Below are positions 61,144-64,000 of a stretch of DNA of 64,000 nt, piece by piece. The notes below the pieces were generated by a model. That model did not search any database and was not told the origin of the DNA. It saw only the letters and a program-made list of their open reading frames with translations. Each line of letters starts with the position of its first letter. Position 1 is the stretch's first letter. The position numbers and the translations under genes are program-made. Location of the stretch: the NCBI RefSeq assembly GCF_008704495.1, contig NZ_CP023699.1, positions 1,178,001 through 1,242,000 on the forward strand. The letters run 5' to 3'. This DNA comes from Streptomyces kanamyceticus. Its GTDB lineage: Bacteria > Actinomycetota > Actinomycetes > Streptomycetales > Streptomycetaceae.

Positions 61144-61185
61144 TTCGGCACGTCTCACCTACGTTTCGGCACGTCTTGCCTATGT
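61144..61185 (+). repeat. Two adjacent 21-bp direct repeats upstream of a secreted-protein gene
   Basis: Both copies begin TTCGGCACGTCT and end CCTAYGT, with 18 of 21 positions identical. The 21-bp spacing is two helical turns, which suits a pair of activator sites on one DNA face. They lie about 50 bp upstream of the start. Confidence 0.65.
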
Positions 61186-61231
61186 TGAGGCGGCATACGA
61201 TCCGCGTCTAGGCCTGGACGGCACGTTGACC

Positions 61232-61708
61232 ATGAACCACAAGAAGTACGCCTCCCTCTCCGCCCTCTCCGCCATCGCGGCCACGGCCGTACTCCTCGGC
61301 GCCCTGGCCGGACCGGCGGCGGCGACGCCCCGCCCCGTCACGGACCCGCCCCCGCAACCGGCCGCGGCCACGGGCACGGGCACGGCGGCGGCTCCCCGTC
61401 CGACGCTCACCGCCCAGGCCACCCGGAGCACCGTGCGGGCCTCGGAGGAGTTCCGCGTCTTCGGCACGGCCGGGCACCTGCCGCCCGGCACCTCCGTCAC
61501 CCTCCAGCAGAAGCAGGGCGAGCGGTGGGTGGACCTGCCGGCGACGGTGCGCACGACCTCGCGCGGGACGTACGCGATGCGGGTCGTGCTCGACTACAAG
61601 GGACGCAACGCGCTGCGCATGACGGGTGGCGGCGCCGTCTCACCCGTCGTGTACGTCACCGTGGACGACTGTCCCGTTCAGGGCTGCGAGCCCAGCGCCG
61701 CGAGGTAG
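61232..61708 (+). CDS. Small secreted protein with an Ig-like beta domain
   Basis: Exported protein (158 aa). Signal peptide (LSALSAIAATAVLLGALAGPAAA), Pro/Ala/Thr linker, then an Ig-like beta domain (RASEEFRVFGTAGHLPPGTS ... LDYKGRNALRM) with a C-terminal Cys pair (DDCPVQGCEPS). Such proteins are surface or secreted in Streptomyces. Function unknown. Weak ribosome site. Two 21-bp direct repeats lie upstream. The 3' end overlaps the convergent TetR gene by 31 bp. Confidence 0.78.
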   Translation: MNHKKYASLSALSAIAATAVLLGALAGPAAATPRPVTDPPPQPAAATGTGTAAAPRPTLTAQATRSTVRASEEFRVFGTAGHLPPGTSVTLQQKQGERWVDLPATVRTTSRGTYAMRVVLDYKGRNALRMTGGGAVSPVVYVTVDDCPVQGCEPSAAR

Positions 61709-62268
61709 CCGTCGAGCAGCTCCGTCTGGCGTTCCGGCGGGAACTGGTCGGGGTTGAACAGGGCCTGCACCACCAGGCCGAGCACGAAGGACTGGGCACC
61801 GGCGGCGAGGTCCGCCGGGGACCCGGCGGACAGTTCACCCCTGTCCTGGGCCGCCGCCATCAGGTCACGCAGCTTGTCCCTGCTCTGCCCGTACCTGCGG
61901 CCGTGCGCGGCGCTCAGCTCGGGATCGGCGAGCGCCACGTCCCAGGAAGAAACCCAGATCCGGTTGCTCGCGACGGCCTCTTCGGTCAGCGGCAGGATGT
62001 CGAGCAGGGCGGCGCGGACGGCGGCGATCCCCGCGCCCGCCGCCCGCCGGGGCCGCGCGGCGCTGCGGGTGGCGAGCAGGTCGAGCGCGTAGGCGACCAG
62101 GTCGCGCTTGGCCGGGAAGTAGTGCGTGAGCAGGCCGGTGGTCGCGCCGAGCTCGGCGGCGACGGCGCGCATGGTCAGCCCGCCGAATCCGTGCGTGGCG
62201 AGGACCCGCCAGACCGCTTCGGACACATCGCGACGGCGGGCCTCGTGATCTCCCTTGGTGCGTGGCAT
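61678..62268 (-). CDS. TetR/AcrR-family transcriptional regulator
   Basis: Regulator (196 aa). N-terminal DNA-binding domain HEARRRDVSEAVWRVLATHG, FGGLTMRAVAAELGATTGLL and HYFPAKRDLVAYALDLLA (the classical YF-x-K-x-L end of the TetR HTH). Helical C-terminal ligand domain. Start ATG 62268, with 62289 an alternative. Divergent from the GNAT gene at 62320, whose promoter it may control. Convergent 31-bp overlap with the secreted-protein gene. Confidence 0.9.
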   Translation of the reverse strand: MPRTKGDHEARRRDVSEAVWRVLATHGFGGLTMRAVAAELGATTGLLTHYFPAKRDLVAYALDLLATRSAARPRRAAGAGIAAVRAALLDILPLTEEAVASNRIWVSSWDVALADPELSAAHGRRYGQSRDKLRDLMAAAQDRGELSAGSPADLAAGAQSFVLGLVVQALFNPDQFPPERQTELLDGYLAALGSQP

Positions 62269-62319
62269 GCTGCTACCGTACATATTCATAACGTGTGTTG
62301 TGTGAATGCGAGGTCACCC

Positions 62320-62871
62320 ATGTTCTCCGTGCCACTGCGGGACGACGCCCAGCTCAGGCCGCTTGAGCCGTGGCACGCCGAGGAGTTCGCCGCCCACCTC
62401 GACCGCGCCCGCGAGCACATCCGGCCGTGGGTCGGCCCCGCCTTCGTCACGGACGACGTGGAGGGGGCACGGGCCACCCTGCGCCGCTACGCGGAGCGCC
62501 AGGCCGCCGACGGGGCCCGCCTCTTCGGCATCTGGCACGAGGGCACGCTGATCGGCGGGGTGATGTTCGTGGCCTTCGACGCCGCGTCGGGCACCTGTGA
62601 GATCGGCTGCTGGCTGGAGCCCGCGGGCGAGGGCCACGGCCTGATCACCGAGGCCTGCCGCACCCTGCTCGACTGGGCGTTCACCACCCGGGGTCTTTTC
62701 CGCGCCGAGTGGCACTGCCGGGCCGACAACGACCGCAGCTCCGCGGTGGCCAAGCGCCTGGGCATGACGCTGGAGGGCGTACGCCGGAGCGCCTGGCCCT
62801 ACGACGGCGCACGCCATGACAAGCAGCTGTGGGCGGTCCTGGCCCCCGAACACCGGACGGAACGCGCCTGA
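62320..62871 (+). CDS. GNAT N-acetyltransferase, RimJ/RimL type
   Basis: Acetyltransferase (183 aa). LRPLEPWHAEEFAAHLDRA at the N-terminus, FGIWHEGTLIGGVMFVAFD, EIGCWLEPAGEGHGLITEAC (acetyl-CoA loop), and HCRADNDRSSAVAKRLGMTL: the pattern of ribosomal-protein-Ala acetyltransferases. It acts on protein N-termini or small amines; target unknown. Divergent from the TetR gene and probably regulated by it. Confidence 0.88.
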   Translation: MFSVPLRDDAQLRPLEPWHAEEFAAHLDRAREHIRPWVGPAFVTDDVEGARATLRRYAERQAADGARLFGIWHEGTLIGGVMFVAFDAASGTCEIGCWLEPAGEGHGLITEACRTLLDWAFTTRGLFRAEWHCRADNDRSSAVAKRLGMTLEGVRRSAWPYDGARHDKQLWAVLAPEHRTERA

Positions 62872-62929
62872 CCCGGGCTTCCCCGTACCCGGCGCACTGC
62901 CCCCCTGTGCCCCTCTGGATACTTGGATC

Positions 62930-63379
62930 ATGGGATGGGCACTGCGCTCCGCCGGGACCGCGGACATGGAGACGATCGTCGAGCTGCGGGCCGTGGTGAT
63001 GCGGCCCGACCTGGAGCGGCTCGGCAGGTTCGATCCGCACCGCGTGCGCCAGCGCTTCCGGGACGCCTTCCGCGCCGAGCAGACCTCGGTGATCGAGTCG
63101 GACGGCGCGTTTGTCGGCTGCGTCGCCCTGCGCCCCACCGATTCCGCGCACTGGCTCGAACACTTCTTCCTGGACCCGCGGGTCCAGGGGCGGGGCATCG
63201 GCTCGGCCGTCCTCGGCACGCTCCTGCGGCGCACCGACGCCGAGGGCACGACCGTGCGCCTCAACGTCCTTCAGGGCAGCGCCGCCCGCAGGCTCTACGA
63301 GCGGCACGGCTTCACGGTGGAGAGCGAGGACCCGGTCGACGTCTTCATGGTCCGCGCGCCGGGAGCCCGCGCCGCCTGA
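62930..63379 (+). CDS. GNAT N-acetyltransferase
   Basis: Single-domain acetyltransferase (149 aa). LRSAGTADMETIVELRAVVM, then VGCVALRPTDSAHWLEHFFL and the acetyl-CoA loop DPRVQGRGIGSAVLGTLLRR, ending ARRLYERHGFTVESE. Start ATG 62930 has no ribosome site and lies just after a GATACT hexamer, so it may be leaderless. Substrate unknown. Confidence 0.86.
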   Translation: MGWALRSAGTADMETIVELRAVVMRPDLERLGRFDPHRVRQRFRDAFRAEQTSVIESDGAFVGCVALRPTDSAHWLEHFFLDPRVQGRGIGSAVLGTLLRRTDAEGTTVRLNVLQGSAARRLYERHGFTVESEDPVDVFMVRAPGARAA

Positions 63380-63425
63380 CGCCCCGGCGGCCCGACGCCC
63401 CGGCCGGGTGCCGTGAGCAGCCCGG

Positions 63426-63431
63426 TAGCCT
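63426..63431 (+). promoter_or_regulatory. -10 element TAGCCT of a leaderless YciI promoter
   Basis: TAGCCT is followed by 7 nt and then ATG 63439. No ribosome site. Confidence 0.5.
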
Positions 63432-63438
63432 CACGATC

Positions 63439-63738
63439 ATGTTCATTCTCGAATTGACCTACACCGCGCCCGTCTCCGCCGTCGACGAGCAGCTGCAGGC
63501 CCACGTGGCATGGCTCGACGAGCTGTACGCGGCCGGTGTCTTCATCGCGTCCGGGCGCAAGAACCCGCGCGACGGCGGCGTGATCATCGCCGTCGCGGAC
63601 GACCGCGCGCGGATCGAGGAGATCGCCGCAACGGACCCGTTCACGGTCGCCGGGGTCTGCGAGTACCGCATCACCGAGTTCATCGCGACGAAGACGGCGC
63701 CTGGACTCGGCGCGTACCGTGAGCAGTTGCCTGCGTAG
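63439..63738 (+). CDS. YciI family protein
   Basis: Small ferredoxin-like-fold protein (99 aa) of the YciI family. MFILELTYTAPVSAVDEQLQ, AHVAWLDELYAAGVFIASGR with the conserved His-Asp-type positions, and DPFTVAGVCEYRITEF. Members are often fused to or partnered with other enzymes. Here it stands alone. Function unknown. Confidence 0.87.
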   Translation: MFILELTYTAPVSAVDEQLQAHVAWLDELYAAGVFIASGRKNPRDGGVIIAVADDRARIEEIAATDPFTVAGVCEYRITEFIATKTAPGLGAYREQLPA

Positions 63739-63765
63739 TCCGCTGGAGGTGCGGCCCTTGACCTG

Positions 63766-63839
63766 CGGGCCGGTGGGGGCTGGTCGCGCCCCGCGGCGGA
63801 GCCGCGGATTGATACAGCCCCGCGCCCCTTACGGGGCGC
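63766..63839. repeat. Streptomyces intergenic repeat
   Basis: GGTGGGGGCTGGTCGCGC (as at 50563-50580) followed by the CCCCGCGCCCCTTACGGGG core seen at 48275. It lies between two convergent genes and can form a hairpin, so it probably terminates both. Confidence 0.8.
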
Positions 63840-64000
63840 TCAGCGCCTCTCCAGGCGCGCGATCCGCCCCTTCTCGCCCGCGGCCCAGCAGCCCCGGCTC
63901 CCGGCGCAGTCGACCGTGTCGTACGACCCGGTGTCGACCGTCCGCCAGGTGCGCCCGCCGTCCTTCGTGACGTCGGTGCCGGTCGGGCCGACCGCGAGCG
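63840..64000 (-). CDS. 3' end of a BNR/photosystem-stability-like repeat protein (cut by window edge)
   Basis: The last 53 codons of a minus-strand gene whose start lies beyond the window. Visible: VGPTGTDVTKDGGRTWRTVD (a BNR/Asp-box repeat, xxDGGxTW) and DCAGSRGCWAAGEKGRIARL, with a Cys pair. This is typical of secreted beta-propeller proteins labelled oxidoreductase in Streptomyces. No start, signal peptide or total length can be seen. Confidence 0.7.
   Translation of the reverse strand, partial: LAVGPTGTDVTKDGGRTWRTVDTGSYDTVDCAGSRGCWAAGEKGRIARLERR

Noticed and set aside
1..64000. Biosynthetic cluster for a novel natural product
   Set aside because: No polyketide synthase, NRPS, lanthipeptide or terpene cyclase core is visible. 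The hopanoid operon, whose cyclase gene would lie beyond the left edge, and the surface-polymer operon are the only pathway-like units.
1..64000. tRNA, insertion sequence or phage attachment site
   Set aside because: No tRNA cloverleaf, transposase, integrase or flanking direct repeats were seen on reading the intergenic regions.

Overview
The window is chromosomal DNA from a high-GC actinomycete, almost certainly Streptomyces. The evidence is third-position GC near saturation, GTG/TTG/ATG starts, many start codons 6-7 nt behind a TANNNT -10 hexamer (leaderless), a hopanoid operon, Streptomyces-type intergenic repeats, and a gene order resembling what I remember of the S. coelicolor SCO673x-SCO676x region (idi, a zitB-like exporter, a SCO6745-family protein, a SCO6735-like macrodomain protein). 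About 62 genes are supported. I saw no tRNA, rRNA, insertion sequence, prophage or CRISPR array.

Left end (16-4520, minus): the hopanoid/squalene operon hpnC - hpnD - small DUF6380-like ORF - hpnE - polyprenyl synthetase, with every junction overlapping by 1-4 nt. The 37-codon ORF between hpnD and hpnE is as tightly coupled as the enzymes. Next (4868-11933, minus) is a seven-gene, mostly overlapping operon that looks like an uncharacterised surface phospho-glycopolymer pathway: DUF5941/CDP-alcohol phosphotransferase (apparent CTG start), nucleotidyltransferase, glycerol-1-phosphate-dehydrogenase-like enzyme, a second CDP-alcohol phosphotransferase lacking the last motif aspartate, a family 2 glycosyltransferase and a TagGH-type exporter, closed by a 17-bp terminator. 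A leaderless galE diverges from it.

Centre-left (13356-27542): a zitB-like zinc exporter behind a palindrome with the Zur core, a methyltransferase-GNAT fusion behind a 22-codon upstream ORF, idi, an anti-sigma-type ATPase, an HdeD-like membrane protein, enoyl-CoA hydratase, a GlxA/PfpI pair, a SCO6745-family protein, tex, an ABC-F ATPase and an unrecognised two-part protein.

Centre (27686-43769): BCCT transporter, three secreted peptidases (M14, Xaa-Pro dipeptidyl peptidase, M1), MpaB-like oxygenase, alpha/beta hydrolase, orphan ATP-synthase-b-like protein, a MacB-like ABC transporter divergent from a NarL-type two-component system, and a macrodomain gene behind a textbook RecA-independent DNA-damage promoter. 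This stretch holds striking tandem repeats that start at or next to stop codons: 3 x 10 bp after the M1 peptidase, 24 x 16 bp after the hydrolase, and about 530 bp of ~10.3-bp (31-bp higher-order) repeats after the response regulator.

Right (43823-64000): an amino-acid permease; a beta-oxidation set (acyl-CoA ligase divergent from a MerR regulator; CaiB-LLM-acyl-CoA dehydrogenase-thiolase-FadB operon) whose two promoters share a 9-mer; DUF523, enoyl-reductase-like protein, endonuclease V, NfeD-flotillin pair, a PF04672-type methyltransferase, a small secreted protein, TetR, two GNATs, YciI, and the 3' end of a BNR/oxidoreductase-like gene cut by the window edge.
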